NCBI GenBank assembly: GCA_019636175.1 | Contig: JAHBYC010000001.1 | Location: forward strand, 1 to 64,000 | Origin: Caulobacter sp. | GTDB lineage: Bacteria > Pseudomonadota > Alphaproteobacteria > Caulobacterales > Caulobacteraceae | Direction of reading: 5' to 3' | Length of the DNA stretch: 64,000 nt | Part shown: one piece after another, positions 26,228 to 34,683 of the stretch | Numbering within the stretch: position 1 is the stretch's first letter | How the letters are laid out: each line of letters starts with the position of its first letter | The notes under the pieces: model-generated | Database searches by the model: none | What the model was told of the DNA's origin: nothing | Seen by the model: the letters and a program-made list of their open reading frames with translations, nothing else | Program-made: the position numbers and the translations under genes

Positions 26228-27330
26228 GCAAACCGATCCTCGATATCCGCCCGGAATCCGACTGCCGCTGGGACCTGGTGTCCTTTGGCGAGGTGATGCT
26301 GCGCTTCGACCCCGGCTTCGGGCGGGTGCGCAACGCCCGGCAGTTCAACGTCTGGGAGGGCGGCGGGGAGTACAATGTCGCCCGAGCCATGCGCAAATGC
26401 TGGGGCAAGCGCGCGACGGCCGTGACCGCCCTGCCGGTCAACGACCTGGGCTGGCTGGTCGAGGATCTGATGATGCAGGGCGGGGTCGACACCAGCCACG
26501 TCATCTGGCGTGAGTTCGACGGCATCGGCCGCAATACCCGGGTGGGGCTGAACTTCACCGAGAAGGGCTTCGGCGTTCGGGCGGCGCTCGGCTGCAGCGA
26601 CCGGGCCAACTCCGCCGCCAGTCAGATCGCGCCGGGCGAGGTCGACTGGGAACGGCTGTTCGGCGAGGAGGGCGTGCGCTGGTTTCACACCGGCGGCATC
26701 TTCGCGGCCCTCTCGCCCGATACGGCCCAGGCGGTGATCGAAGCGGTCAAGGTCGCGCGAAAGTACGGCACGATCGTTTCCTATGACCTCAATTATCGCG
26801 CCAGCCTCTGGAAGAGCCAGGGCGGCAAGGCGGGGGCCCAGGCGATCAATCGCGAGATCGCCCAGTATGTCGATGTGATGATCGGCAACGAGGAGGACTT
26901 CACGGCCTGTCTCGGGTTCGAGGTCGAGGGGCTGGATGAGCATATCAGCGCCATCGACCCGGCCAACTTCAAGACCATGATCGCCACGGCGGTGCGGGAG
27001 TTTCCCAACTTCAAGGTCGCGGCCACGACTCTGCGCAACGCCCGGACGGCCAGCGTCAACGACTGGTCGGCCATTCTGTGGGCCGGCGGGGAATTCTACG
27101 CTTCGCAGATGCGCGAGAACCTGGAGATCTATGACCGTGTCGGCGGCGGCGACGGCTTTGCCTCGGGGCTGGCCTATGGATTTCTTGAGGACAAGGGGCC
27201 GCAGGCGGCCGTCGAATACGGCGCGGCCCATGGCGCCCTGGCCATGACGACCCCCGGCGACACCTCGATGGTTCGCGCCGCCGAGGTCGAGGCGGTCATG
27301 CACGGCAAGGGCGCGCGGGTCATCCGCTGA
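26224..27330 (+). CDS. kdgK: 2-keto-3-deoxygluconate kinase (PfkB family)
   Basis: The 368-residue ribokinase-fold enzyme phosphorylates KDG at O6 to give KDPG. VSFGEVMLRFDPG is the N-terminal PfkB motif, YDLNYRASLW the family's substrate segment, and VGGGDGFASGLAYG the C-terminal motif with the catalytic base at about Asp310. GTG 26224 overlaps the aldolase stop. The final AMTTPGDTSMVRAAEVE is typical of KdgK. Confidence 0.93.
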   Translation: MSKPILDIRPESDCRWDLVSFGEVMLRFDPGFGRVRNARQFNVWEGGGEYNVARAMRKCWGKRATAVTALPVNDLGWLVEDLMMQGGVDTSHVIWREFDGIGRNTRVGLNFTEKGFGVRAALGCSDRANSAASQIAPGEVDWERLFGEEGVRWFHTGGIFAALSPDTAQAVIEAVKVARKYGTIVSYDLNYRASLWKSQGGKAGAQAINREIAQYVDVMIGNEEDFTACLGFEVEGLDEHISAIDPANFKTMIATAVREFPNFKVAATTLRNARTASVNDWSAILWAGGEFYASQMRENLEIYDRVGGGDGFASGLAYGFLEDKGPQAAVEYGAAHGALAMTTPGDTSMVRAAEVEAVMHGKGARVIR

Positions 27331-27351
27331 CCGGGTGATGGCCTGACACGA

Positions 27352-27386
27352 AAAGGCCGCCCCGGGAGCCCCGGAGCGGCCTTTCC
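27352..27386. terminator. Bidirectional terminator between kdgK and the RcnB-like gene
   Basis: AAAGGCCGC at 27352-27360 pairs with GCGGCCTTT at 27376-27384, with further pairing in the CCCCGGG...CCCCGG interior. A/T tracts on both flanks allow it to serve both converging genes. Confidence 0.88.
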
Positions 27387-27400
27387 GACCGAGTGTCGGT

Positions 27401-27868
27401 CTAGTGGCGGATGACCTCGTAGATCAGGCCGGTGGCGATGGCCGCCAGCAGGAAGTCGTCGCCGGAGCGGTACCAGTAGTAACCCCGCGGCGGGGGACGC
27501 AGCCGGTAGCGACCGTAGTCATAGACCCGATAGCTGTTGCTCCGATAATAGCGCGGCAGATAGGCCCCGCGACGCCAGGCGGCATAGCCCGGGCGATAGT
27601 AGGGGTCATTGTAGTAGGCGCTGGGCGGCGCGCCGTAGTGCCAGCGATTGCGGTAGTAGTAGCCGTTGTGGCGGCGGCTGTCCCAACGCTCGCGGCGATG
27701 GTCCCGGCGGTGATCGCGACGGGCGTCGCGGCGGTGATCCCGCCGGTCATAGCGGTCATCGCGGCGATCATAGCGATCGCGATGCTGGGCGGCGGCTTCG
27801 GTGGCGGTGGCCATGATCGGGCCGGACACACAGGCCACGGCGATCAGGCTGACCAAGAGACGTTTCAT
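27401..27868 (-). CDS. RcnB-family-like periplasmic protein
   Basis: The 155-residue protein has a signal peptide (MKRLLVSLIAVACVSGPIMA...AAA), then a charged repeat tract of DRYDRRD/DHRRD units (about 30-65), a Tyr/Arg-rich middle and a C-terminal YYWYRSGDDFLLAAIATGLIYEVIRH. The ending WVRVGNDYLLIAIATGLI-like segment is typical of RcnB-type proteins. E. coli RcnB affects nickel and cobalt homeostasis; most relatives are uncharacterised. ATG 27868 has GGAGGACG upstream. Metal or envelope-stress function is inferred only. Confidence 0.85.
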   Translation of the reverse strand: MKRLLVSLIAVACVSGPIMATATEAAAQHRDRYDRRDDRYDRRDHRRDARRDHRRDHRRERWDSRRHNGYYYRNRWHYGAPPSAYYNDPYYRPGYAAWRRGAYLPRYYRSNSYRVYDYGRYRLRPPPRGYYWYRSGDDFLLAAIATGLIYEVIRH

Positions 27869-28302
27869 GTCGACGTCCTCCTCAACTTCGACTGCGCGAT
27901 CAGAGTCCCACGTCCAACCGCTGGGTTTGCCCTCGACAGACCGACAGGGTGAATCAAACGGCCTGAACCTCGTCTGAACGACCGGTTCAGGAAGGACGTT
28001 CCCGCGCCGGCCCGTCCTTTGCCGGGACGGGTGAGGAACCGGTTCGGACCAGGCGGCGGCGGAATCCCTCCAAATCGTTACGCGACCAGGCGGGGCTTCA
28101 CCTCCCGGAAAAGGGTGTGAACGCAACTCTACTTTTGTCTTACCCAGCTGCTAACGACCTGAAAGTATTGGAGGAAAAATCGTCGAAAATGCCGCAACGG
28201 CGTTCGCGGTTAACCTTGCTTTCACGCGGGCGGCTCTTTGCTCACGATCGTGATCAACACGAAACGACCGCCAGAACGCGGTCCAGCACGGGATACGGCG
28301 TC
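27869..28302. other. Intergenic region between the RcnB-like and Sel1-like genes
   Basis: The 434-bp gap holds no supported gene. It contains an inverted repeat CTGAAC-N5-GTTCAG at 27974-27990, with an extra direct copy of CTGAAC at 27963, and a short hairpin CCCGTCC/GGACGGG at 28011-28031. A purine-rich TTGGAGGAAAAA is at 28169-28180, followed by an in-frame ATG at 28189 that would give an Arg-rich extension of the Sel1-like protein. The CTGAAC palindrome could be a regulator site. Confidence 0.45.
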
Positions 28303-28572
28303 ATGATGATGAGCCAGGAAACCGAGACCCATCTGCCCCTGCCGGGGCCGGACACCTCGGGTGATGAGCTGTTCCGCATGGGCATGCTCTACTCGACCGG
28401 TCAGGGCGGCGCGCCGCTCGACTACGTCTCCGCGCACATGCTGTTCAATCTGGCGGCCATGCGCGGTTCGATGGAAGCGCGTCTGTACCGCAAGGAACTG
28501 AGCCAGGAGATGGCCTCCGACGAGGTCGCCGAAGCCCAGCGCCAGGCGCGGGAATGGCTGGCCCGGGCCTGA
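28303..28572 (+). CDS. Small Sel1-repeat-like protein
   Basis: The 89-residue protein MMMSQETETHLPLPG... contains one and a half Sel1/TPR-like helical repeats: DELFRMGMLYSTGQGGAPLDYVSAHMLFNLAAMRGSMEA has the G-x-x-x-D-x-x-x-A-x-x-x-x-x-x-A-A spacing of Sel1 units. Such units mediate protein contacts. ATG 28303 is chosen because the upstream in-frame residues are Arg-rich and unlike the family; no clear Shine-Dalgarno decides among the three consecutive ATGs. Confidence 0.75.
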   Translation: MMMSQETETHLPLPGPDTSGDELFRMGMLYSTGQGGAPLDYVSAHMLFNLAAMRGSMEARLYRKELSQEMASDEVAEAQRQAREWLARA

Positions 28573-28616
28573 TCGGCAGTCCCGGTCTTGACGACCGGAG
28601 GCCGGATTGATCGGGG

Positions 28617-29378
28617 TCAGTTCGTTCGGCCGTTCAGCGCGTAGCTGAATCCGAAGTCGATCGGGCTGAGATCCCGGAAATACTGCTGAATGAAGAGGTT
28701 GGCCTCGGCCACATCGCTTCGCGGCACATAGACGATGTCGAAACGCCGCAGAGGCACCAGATCGACGCCGCCATGCGTTGATCCCTTCAGAAGATCGGCC
28801 GTGCGCATCATGGCCCGCCCGTCGACTCCGCGACGCAGAATGACCACGGACTTGCGTTTCGCGGTGGGCTTGAAGCCCCCGGCCTGGATGATGGCCTGCA
28901 AGGCGTTGATATCGCCCGGCATGTCATAGACGCCCGGCTTGTCGACCTCTCCGCCCACAAACACCTTCAGGGGCTGGGCGGTCTTGACCCCCACCATCAC
29001 CTGCGGCCGCAGCAGCTGGCCGGCATAGGCGCCCGAAAGGCTCGCTTCCAGCTCGGGAAGCGTGCGGTCCGCGACCATAACCGGTCCGATCAGGGGCAGG
29101 GCGAGACGGCCGTCCGGCTGAATGACGCCGGTCTTGTTCAACTCCGGGGCCGACGGAATGGTGATTTCCAACTCATCGCCCGGGTAGACCCGGTAAGGCG
29201 GCTCGGCGTCACTCCAGTCGGCATAGGGGATGTTGGGGAAGGGCTCCGCCCGGGCCGGGCGCTCCGCCCGCTCCTTGCTCTTGCCGCCGAACGGCCAGAA
29301 GGACTGGGCGACGGCGGGCCCGCCCGCGGCGAGCGCCGCGAGGCTCAGGACGGCGATCACAGTGCGGGCGCGGATCAT
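28617..29378 (-). CDS. hfsD: Holdfast polysaccharide export outer-membrane protein
   Basis: The 253-residue Wza-type protein has a signal peptide (about 1-24, ending AVAQS), a polysaccharide-export domain (PPYRVYPGDELEITIPSAPELNKTGVIQPDGRLALPLIGPV, about 62-101) and SLBB segments (KVFVGGEVDKPGVYDMPGDINALQAIIQAGGF). The C-terminus FRDLSPIDFGFSYALN is consistent with the outer-membrane helix of Wza-like exporters. HfsD forms the exit pore for holdfast. It is divergent from hfsA with an 89-bp shared promoter region. ATG 29378 is chosen for the signal peptide. Confidence 0.9.
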   Translation of the reverse strand: MIRARTVIAVLSLAALAAGGPAVAQSFWPFGGKSKERAERPARAEPFPNIPYADWSDAEPPYRVYPGDELEITIPSAPELNKTGVIQPDGRLALPLIGPVMVADRTLPELEASLSGAYAGQLLRPQVMVGVKTAQPLKVFVGGEVDKPGVYDMPGDINALQAIIQAGGFKPTAKRKSVVILRRGVDGRAMMRTADLLKGSTHGGVDLVPLRRFDIVYVPRSDVAEANLFIQQYFRDLSPIDFGFSYALNGRTN

Positions 29379-29401
29379 GGGGCAAAGGTTAAGGAGAATG
29401 G

Positions 29402-29417
29402 GTAACGGACCATTAAC
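29402..29417 (+). promoter_or_regulatory. CtrA-like binding site between hfsD and hfsA
   Basis: GTAA-CGGACCA-TTAAC differs by one base from TTAA-N7-TTAAC. It lies 24 bp upstream of hfsD and about 50 bp upstream of hfsA, so it could serve both. An additional GGTTAAGG is at 29387. Binding is inferred. Confidence 0.45.
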
Positions 29418-29467
29418 GGCGCCGACCCGACTGTGCGGTTCCGACCAGAAGGGTTTCCTAGATTCGC

Positions 29468-30970
29468 ATGGCTGCCGCCAGTTCCTGGACGATGGTTGCT
29501 CACGATCCACCGGCGCGCGCCGCGTGGGTGGGCCGGCCGCGTTACGCCCCGTCCGATTTTGTGACCCTGCTCTGGAGAGAGACGGGCCTGATGGCGGCCG
29601 TTTTCCTGCTGATCTTCCTGATCGGGCTCGGCTTCGCCTTCACGCTTAAGAAGACCTACACCGCCGGCTCCAGCGTGCTGATCCAGCTGGGCCAGGAATA
29701 TGTGTATGAGCCGAGGGCGGGCGACGCGGCCCGCGGCGCGGTGCCGGACACCGATGGCCTCGTGGCCTCCGAAACCGAGATCCTGATGAGCAGCCAGCTT
29801 CGCGAGCGTGTTCTGCGCAAGCTGGGACTGGGTATGGTCTATCCCAAGCTGGGCGAAAAATACGACCTGGCCCCGCCGGCGGAAAAGCCCCTGATCATGG
29901 CCAAGGCCGTGCAGGCGATGGGCGAGAGCATGAATGTCTCGGCGGCTCCGGCCAATCCGATCGTTCGCATCTCCTTTGAGCATGACGACCCGGTGATCGC
30001 GGCCAAGGTGCTCAATACCTATCTCGAGGAATATCTCATCTACCGCCGCTCGGTTCTGATCCAGCCGGCGTCACCGGTCCTGGAGCGGCAACGGGTGCTG
30101 TTCGAGGAACGTCTGGCGCAGGCCGACGCCGCCTATCAGGACTTCCTGGCGACCAACAACATCGGTGACTTCGCTGCCCAGAAGGCCGGCCTGACCCAGA
30201 CGATCGGCCAGCTGGAAGGACAGAAATACACCATCGAGGCGTCCCTGCAGGAGCGGCAGGGGCGGCTGGCGTCGCTGGAGGCCCAGCTGGCGCAGATTTC
30301 CCCGGAGATCGGCCTCTATCGTGACGCCAACACCAGCGACAGCGACAAGCTGGCCCAGCTGAAGCTGCAGCGGGAGGACCTCCTCAGCCGCTACAAGCCC
30401 GGCTCACAGCCGGTGCTCGACGTCGAGGCCCAGATTCGCCAGCTGGAGGCCGGCATGGCGGCCGGCCGCACCACCGCGCCCGGCGCCCGGCGGGTCGGCG
30501 TCAATCCCGTCTATCAGACGCTGCAGACCGAGAAGATCCAGCTCTCGGCGGAGATCGCCTCGCTGCGGAGCCTGCGCGACGCGAACCTGCAACAGTATGA
30601 GCAGGCCACCGCCCAGCTGCAGCGTTTTGCGGCCATCGAGCCCCAGTTTCAGGAGCTGAGCAGCGATCGCGACCTCCTGCAGAACAATGTCCGGGATTTC
30701 TCCATGAAGGAGCAGCAGGACCAGGCGGCCCGGATGATCGCGGGTGAGACCAACGACAATATCCGCATCGTCCAGCGGGCCTCGCCCCCGTCCAAGGGCG
30801 CCAGCCTGCGCCGGCCCGTCCTGATCCTCGCCTTCCTGTTCGCCGGTTTCTCGGCCCTGTGCGCGGGCCTCCTGCGGATGTTCCTGCGGCCCGGCCTTCC
30901 GACGCCGGCCTCGGCCTCGCGCACTCTGGATTTGCCGGTCCTGGGTGCGGCGCCGCTGAAGGCGCGCTAG
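29468..30970 (+). CDS. hfsA: Holdfast polysaccharide co-polymerase (Wzz/Wzc-type, no kinase domain)
   Basis: The 500-residue inner-membrane protein has helix 1 at about 41-60 (MAAVFLLIFLIGLGFAFTL), a Wzz domain with YTAGSSVLIQLGQEYVYEP, long periplasmic coiled coils (about 200-400) with the GNVR-like AGETNDNIRIVQRASPPSKG before helix 2 (about 451-470). It lacks a fused tyrosine kinase, which is encoded by the next gene. In Caulobacter HfsA works with HfsB and HfsD in export and chain-length control. ATG 29468 or 29492 may be the start. Confidence 0.9.
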   Translation: MAAASSWTMVAHDPPARAAWVGRPRYAPSDFVTLLWRETGLMAAVFLLIFLIGLGFAFTLKKTYTAGSSVLIQLGQEYVYEPRAGDAARGAVPDTDGLVASETEILMSSQLRERVLRKLGLGMVYPKLGEKYDLAPPAEKPLIMAKAVQAMGESMNVSAAPANPIVRISFEHDDPVIAAKVLNTYLEEYLIYRRSVLIQPASPVLERQRVLFEERLAQADAAYQDFLATNNIGDFAAQKAGLTQTIGQLEGQKYTIEASLQERQGRLASLEAQLAQISPEIGLYRDANTSDSDKLAQLKLQREDLLSRYKPGSQPVLDVEAQIRQLEAGMAAGRTTAPGARRVGVNPVYQTLQTEKIQLSAEIASLRSLRDANLQQYEQATAQLQRFAAIEPQFQELSSDRDLLQNNVRDFSMKEQQDQAARMIAGETNDNIRIVQRASPPSKGASLRRPVLILAFLFAGFSALCAGLLRMFLRPGLPTPASASRTLDLPVLGAAPLKAR

Positions 30971-31001
30971 CGGACGTGATGCGGTAGGCTTTCAGGCGCA
31001 A

Positions 31002-31724
31002 GTGCGCGTGGCGATTCGACGAATGGTGGACCTGAGCGGCGAAATGGGGGGGCTGTGGGCGTCGCTTGGCGCGCCCGCTCCCGGTCGCTCGCGCGTCGTC
31101 CAGTTTGTCGCCGCCCACCGGGGGGAGGGGACCTCGACGGTCGCCCGGGAATTCGCCCGGTTCGCGGCCCGCCGGGCGGGAAAGACCGTCTGGCTGGTTG
31201 ATCTTGACCTGCATGCCTCGCCACAGCACGCCGCCATCGCCGCCGAGCCTCATTTCTATGGCGCCCTCGGGCCGGCGGTCTCCGCCAGTCCCGACGGAAG
31301 CACCTTTGTCACGGTCCAGCCGCCGACCCGCAACAGCAACGGCCAGGCGATTCCCGACGCCCGCTACGTCGCGGCCCATGCGGTGGGCGAGGGGCGCTGG
31401 TGGGTCACGCGGTTTCGCAAGGAAGGCCTCAAGGGCCGACAGACCGTCCACATCCTGCCCGGGGCGGACTACTGGAACGCCCTGCGCAAGCACGCGGACC
31501 TGGTGGTCATCGACAGCCCCGCCGCCGACCGGTCCCAGGCGGCCCTGACCGTCGCCCCGTTCATCGACCAGACCGTCCTCGTCGTCGCCGCCGACCAGCC
31601 TGATGTGCGCTCTCCGGCGCAGCTTCGCGACGCCATCGTCACCGCCGGCGGCCGTTGCGCGGGGGTCTTCTTCAATCGGGCCCGGGTCGAGCCGCCCGGC
31701 TTCCTGCGGCGGATCCTCGGATGA
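31002..31724 (+). CDS. hfsB: Holdfast BY-kinase-like/ParA-type protein
   Basis: The 240-residue cytoplasmic protein is the ATPase partner of HfsA. It has the Walker A position FVAAHRGEGTST (36-47), Walker A' VWLVDLDLH and Walker B DLVVIDSPAADRS. The P-loop Lys of canonical BY-kinases (GEGKS) is replaced by Thr44, and the C-terminus (PPGFLRRILG) lacks a tyrosine cluster, so autokinase activity is doubtful. GTG 31002 starts 31 bp after hfsA; its stop overlaps hfsC by ATGA. Confidence 0.88.
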   Translation: MRVAIRRMVDLSGEMGGLWASLGAPAPGRSRVVQFVAAHRGEGTSTVAREFARFAARRAGKTVWLVDLDLHASPQHAAIAAEPHFYGALGPAVSASPDGSTFVTVQPPTRNSNGQAIPDARYVAAHAVGEGRWWVTRFRKEGLKGRQTVHILPGADYWNALRKHADLVVIDSPAADRSQAALTVAPFIDQTVLVVAADQPDVRSPAQLRDAIVTAGGRCAGVFFNRARVEPPGFLRRILG

Positions 31725-32998
31725 CCTCGGCGTCCTGGCATGCCGCGGCGCAAGGCGCCCAGGCGCCCGGTCGACCCCGCGCGGACATGTTCGACTGGAT
31801 GGCCTTCGCCATGGCCGTCTTCATCATCCTGGTCCACAGCCAGGGATGGGTGATGCCCCTGGTCGGCGAGAAGTTCGACGCGGCCAGTTCGTCCCTGGTC
31901 CGCAACGCCTATCTGCCGGCCTATGCCGCCGGCATCGTGCTGCTCGCCATGAGCCTGGGAGAGTCGATCAAGGGCATCCTGCGTCAGCCCTTCCTGATCC
32001 TGATCATGGCGGTGGTGGCGGCCTCCATGCTCTGGTCTCTGTCGCCGGACGCGACCTTCCGCCGGATCATCGCCCTCTACGCCACCACCCTGGCGGGGGT
32101 GGTGATCGCCGCCCGCTACCGGTGGACCACCCTGGCGGAGGTGCTGGCGGCAGCCTTCGCCATCATGGCGCTCGCCTGTCTGGTCGCGGCGGTGGCCTTT
32201 CCCGCCATCGGCAAGATGCAGGTGCTGTTCCCGGGCGCCTGGCGCGGCGTCTGGCTGGAGAAGAACGCCTTGGGCGGCAATATGGCCATGGGATTCGCCA
32301 TCCTGGCCGGCGCCGCCTTCCTCAATCCCCGGCGGGCCTGGCTCTGGGGTGGTTTCGCCGTGCTGGCGCTGGGCCTGGTGATCATGTCGACGTCCAAGAC
32401 CTCCCTGGTCTCCCTGGTCCTGGGGGCGGGCGCGCTGGGTTTTGTTTGGCTGGTCCGGCGAGGACCCGCCTCGGCGACCATGGCCACCTGGGCGGCGGTG
32501 TTCGGCGCCCTGTTGCTGGCCGGATTCCTCCTGGTGGCGTCGGACGTCTTCCTGGGCCTTCTGGGCAAGGACGCGACCCTGACGGGGCGGACCAAGATCT
32601 GGGCGGCGGTGATGCGGCAGATCGAGCTGAGGCCCTGGACCGGATACGGCTACGCGGCGGTCTGGGACGACAAGACCGGATGGGGACCTCTGGCCTGGAT
32701 CACCAAGGATGCGGGTTTCAAGGCCGGCCACGCCCACAACGCCTGGCTCGAGCAGTGGCTGGGCATGGGCTATGTGGGTCTCGTCGCCTGGGGACTGTTC
32801 TTCCTCCAGACCCTGGGGGCCGCGATCATCGCCGCCTTTCGTGAGAAGGGGGCCTATCTGGCTCTGCCCTTCCTGGTGATCTACAGCCTCACCACCCTGA
32901 CCGAGAGTTTCGCGGTCACCTACAATGACATGCGCTGGGTCATCTTCGTGGCTCTGGCGGTCAAGCTGGCCCTGCCGGATCGGGAGCAGGAGGCCTAG
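31721..32998 (+). CDS. hfsC: Holdfast polysaccharide polymerase (O-antigen ligase/Wzy-type)
   Basis: The 425-residue protein has about 10-12 membrane helices and the large periplasmic loop of the O-antigen ligase/polymerase superfamily. WLEKNALGGNMAMGFAI and GRTKIWAAVMRQIELRPWTGYGYAAVW are signature segments, and GHAHNAWLEQWLGMGYVGL carries the conserved His loop. HfsC and HfsI are partly redundant repeat-unit polymerases in Caulobacter. ATG overlaps the hfsB stop. It converges on hfsH with only 3 bp between stops. Confidence 0.9.
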   Translation: MTSASWHAAAQGAQAPGRPRADMFDWMAFAMAVFIILVHSQGWVMPLVGEKFDAASSSLVRNAYLPAYAAGIVLLAMSLGESIKGILRQPFLILIMAVVAASMLWSLSPDATFRRIIALYATTLAGVVIAARYRWTTLAEVLAAAFAIMALACLVAAVAFPAIGKMQVLFPGAWRGVWLEKNALGGNMAMGFAILAGAAFLNPRRAWLWGGFAVLALGLVIMSTSKTSLVSLVLGAGALGFVWLVRRGPASATMATWAAVFGALLLAGFLLVASDVFLGLLGKDATLTGRTKIWAAVMRQIELRPWTGYGYAAVWDDKTGWGPLAWITKDAGFKAGHAHNAWLEQWLGMGYVGLVAWGLFFLQTLGAAIIAAFREKGAYLALPFLVIYSLTTLTESFAVTYNDMRWVIFVALAVKLALPDREQEA

Positions 32999-33001
32999 AC
33001 T

Positions 33002-33751
33002 TCAGAGCCCGGCCTTCGCGGCGCCCTGGGCCATGGTCACAACCTCGAACGCCTCACGGGCCTGCCTGGCCAGTCGCTCCAGGGCCCCCGGGTTGCATCC
33101 CCAGGCCGACGGGGTCTCGGCGACGTCGTGGGTGTAGAGGATCAGCCAGGCCTTGCGCCGCACCGCCTGCTCCATCCAGTGCAGGGCGCGCGCCTCGCCC
33201 TCGTCCCCCTCGATGCCGACAGCGGGCAGCTGATTGGCGTCCGAACCATCGGTGACAAGGCCGGCCTGCACGGTGCGCAAGGTCTTGAACCGTCCGCCCA
33301 GCGCCCTCTTGGCGGCGAAGGAAACGTCGCCATAGGGATAGGCGAAGCTGACCGGATCGGCTGCTCCGCGTTCCGCCAGGGCGACGCCGTTGCGATCGAC
33401 GTCCGCCGCGATGGCGCTCAGGTCGGCCTGTCCGCAATCGAGGTGGGAAAAGGTATGGCAGGCGACCTCATGGCCGGCCGCGACCAGGCGCCGGGCGTCC
33501 TCGCTGGATCCGTAGCGGCCCATGGGACCCTCGCCATCCTCGAGGCCAGCGCAGATATAGAAGGTGCCGCGCAGTCCGGCCTCTTCCAGCACCCTGGCCC
33601 CGGCAAGGGCGGCGGTGGCCGGAACGTCGTCGAAGCTGAAGGTCAGCATCGGCCGATCCAGTGAAAGGCTCAGAGGCTTTCGGAAGGCCAGCCGGGTGTA
33701 GCGGCGGCGCAGCTTGCCCCGGATGGAGCGATCGGCGGTGTAGGCCTCCAT
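33002..33751 (-). CDS. hfsH: Holdfast polysaccharide deacetylase
   Basis: The 249-residue NodB-fold (carbohydrate esterase 4) enzyme removes acetyl groups from holdfast GlcNAc, which is needed for adhesion and cohesion. Motif 1 is TFSFDDVP with Asp41/Asp42, motif 2 is HTFSHLDCG with His99/His103, and YPYGDVS is motif 3. The His of motif 5 is in WLILYTHDVAETPSAWG. ATG 33751 overlaps the hfsG stop; GTG 33754 is an alternative. Confidence 0.93.
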   Translation of the reverse strand: MEAYTADRSIRGKLRRRYTRLAFRKPLSLSLDRPMLTFSFDDVPATAALAGARVLEEAGLRGTFYICAGLEDGEGPMGRYGSSEDARRLVAAGHEVACHTFSHLDCGQADLSAIAADVDRNGVALAERGAADPVSFAYPYGDVSFAAKRALGGRFKTLRTVQAGLVTDGSDANQLPAVGIEGDEGEARALHWMEQAVRRKAWLILYTHDVAETPSAWGCNPGALERLARQAREAFEVVTMAQGAAKAGL

Positions 33752-34683
33752 CACACCACCTCGGCGTAGAGGCCGGCGCGATAAAGGCGCATGGCGAAGG
33801 CCCGCAGTCCCACCGGCAGGCTCCGGGAAAGGGCCGCGAGACGGGCGGCGCGGCGCAACAGCGTCCGACCCGGCAGTCGGCTGAGAATCCTGGCGACCCG
33901 AAAGCTGGCGTAACCCGAGACGACCTCGGGGTGGCTTTCGACGACCCGGGCGAAATTGGCGGCCGACTGCTCATATTTCCGGGCAAGGGTTTCAGCCGTG
34001 TCGAGGCCAAGGTGGCTCGCGGGAATATGCGGATGGGCGATGGGCCAGCGCCTCGCCACGCGCATCGCCCACTCGACGTCCTCCCAGCCCCAGCCGGTGA
34101 AGCCCTCGTCGAAGGCGACCGCTTCGAACACCTGTCTCCGGACCAGCAGGTTGGAGGTGAAGACATGCTTCTCGGGCGACAGGCTGCGCTGTCCTGCGGA
34201 GAGGCAGTCGCTGCGCAACGCCATGGCCCGGTGCAGGGCGAATTCGCGCTCGTACGGCGTCCGGTCCAGCGAGAAGCCGCCAAAGGCGACGCCCGGGTCC
34301 TCCCGGTCGATCAGCGCCAGCCAGTCGGCCAGGAAGCTGTCGTGGTCCGGGAGCATGTCGGCGTCGAGAAACAGGAAATGGTCGGCGCGCGCCTCGGCTG
34401 TCAGCCGGTTGCGGCCCCGCGCCCGTCCGACGTTGGCCGACAGCCTGACGAACCGGCAGGGCGTCGCCAGGGCCTGAACCGCTTCGGCCACTCGCGTCGC
34501 CAGGGCGGCGTCGCGGCCGCCGTCATCCAGCAGCACGATCTCGACGTTCTGCCGCTGGTCCGACAATTCCCTGATCAACTGGACAGGGTCATCGCCGAAG
34601 AAGGGGATCAGAATGGACAGGGCCGGGCTTGCCGTCTTCCACGCGGCGTTCTCAATCGTCCAGTCGCTGGCGGGAGCGGTCAT
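33751..34683 (-). CDS. hfsG: Holdfast glycosyltransferase, family 2
   Basis: The 310-residue GT-A enzyme adds sugar (GlcNAc in Caulobacter) to the lipid carrier. SILIPFFGDDPVQLIREL begins the domain, LLDDGGRD is the first Asp motif, ANVGRARGRNRL the nucleotide segment, FLFLDADMLP holds the DxD and FTGWGWEDVEWAMRV the acceptor/catalytic motif. It lies between hfsF and hfsH with overlapping start and stop codons on both sides, so the four genes hfsE-F-G-H form one unit. Confidence 0.92.
   Translation of the reverse strand: MTAPASDWTIENAAWKTASPALSILIPFFGDDPVQLIRELSDQRQNVEIVLLDDGGRDAALATRVAEAVQALATPCRFVRLSANVGRARGRNRLTAEARADHFLFLDADMLPDHDSFLADWLALIDREDPGVAFGGFSLDRTPYEREFALHRAMALRSDCLSAGQRSLSPEKHVFTSNLLVRRQVFEAVAFDEGFTGWGWEDVEWAMRVARRWPIAHPHIPASHLGLDTAETLARKYEQSAANFARVVESHPEVVSGYASFRVARILSRLPGRTLLRRAARLAALSRSLPVGLRAFAMRLYRAGLYAEVV

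Noticed and set aside
28117..28302. N-terminal extension of the Sel1-like protein to ATG 28117 or 28189
   Set aside because: The extension is Arg/Ser-rich and unlike the family. GGAGG at 28170 is about 14 bp from ATG 28189, which is too far for a good site.
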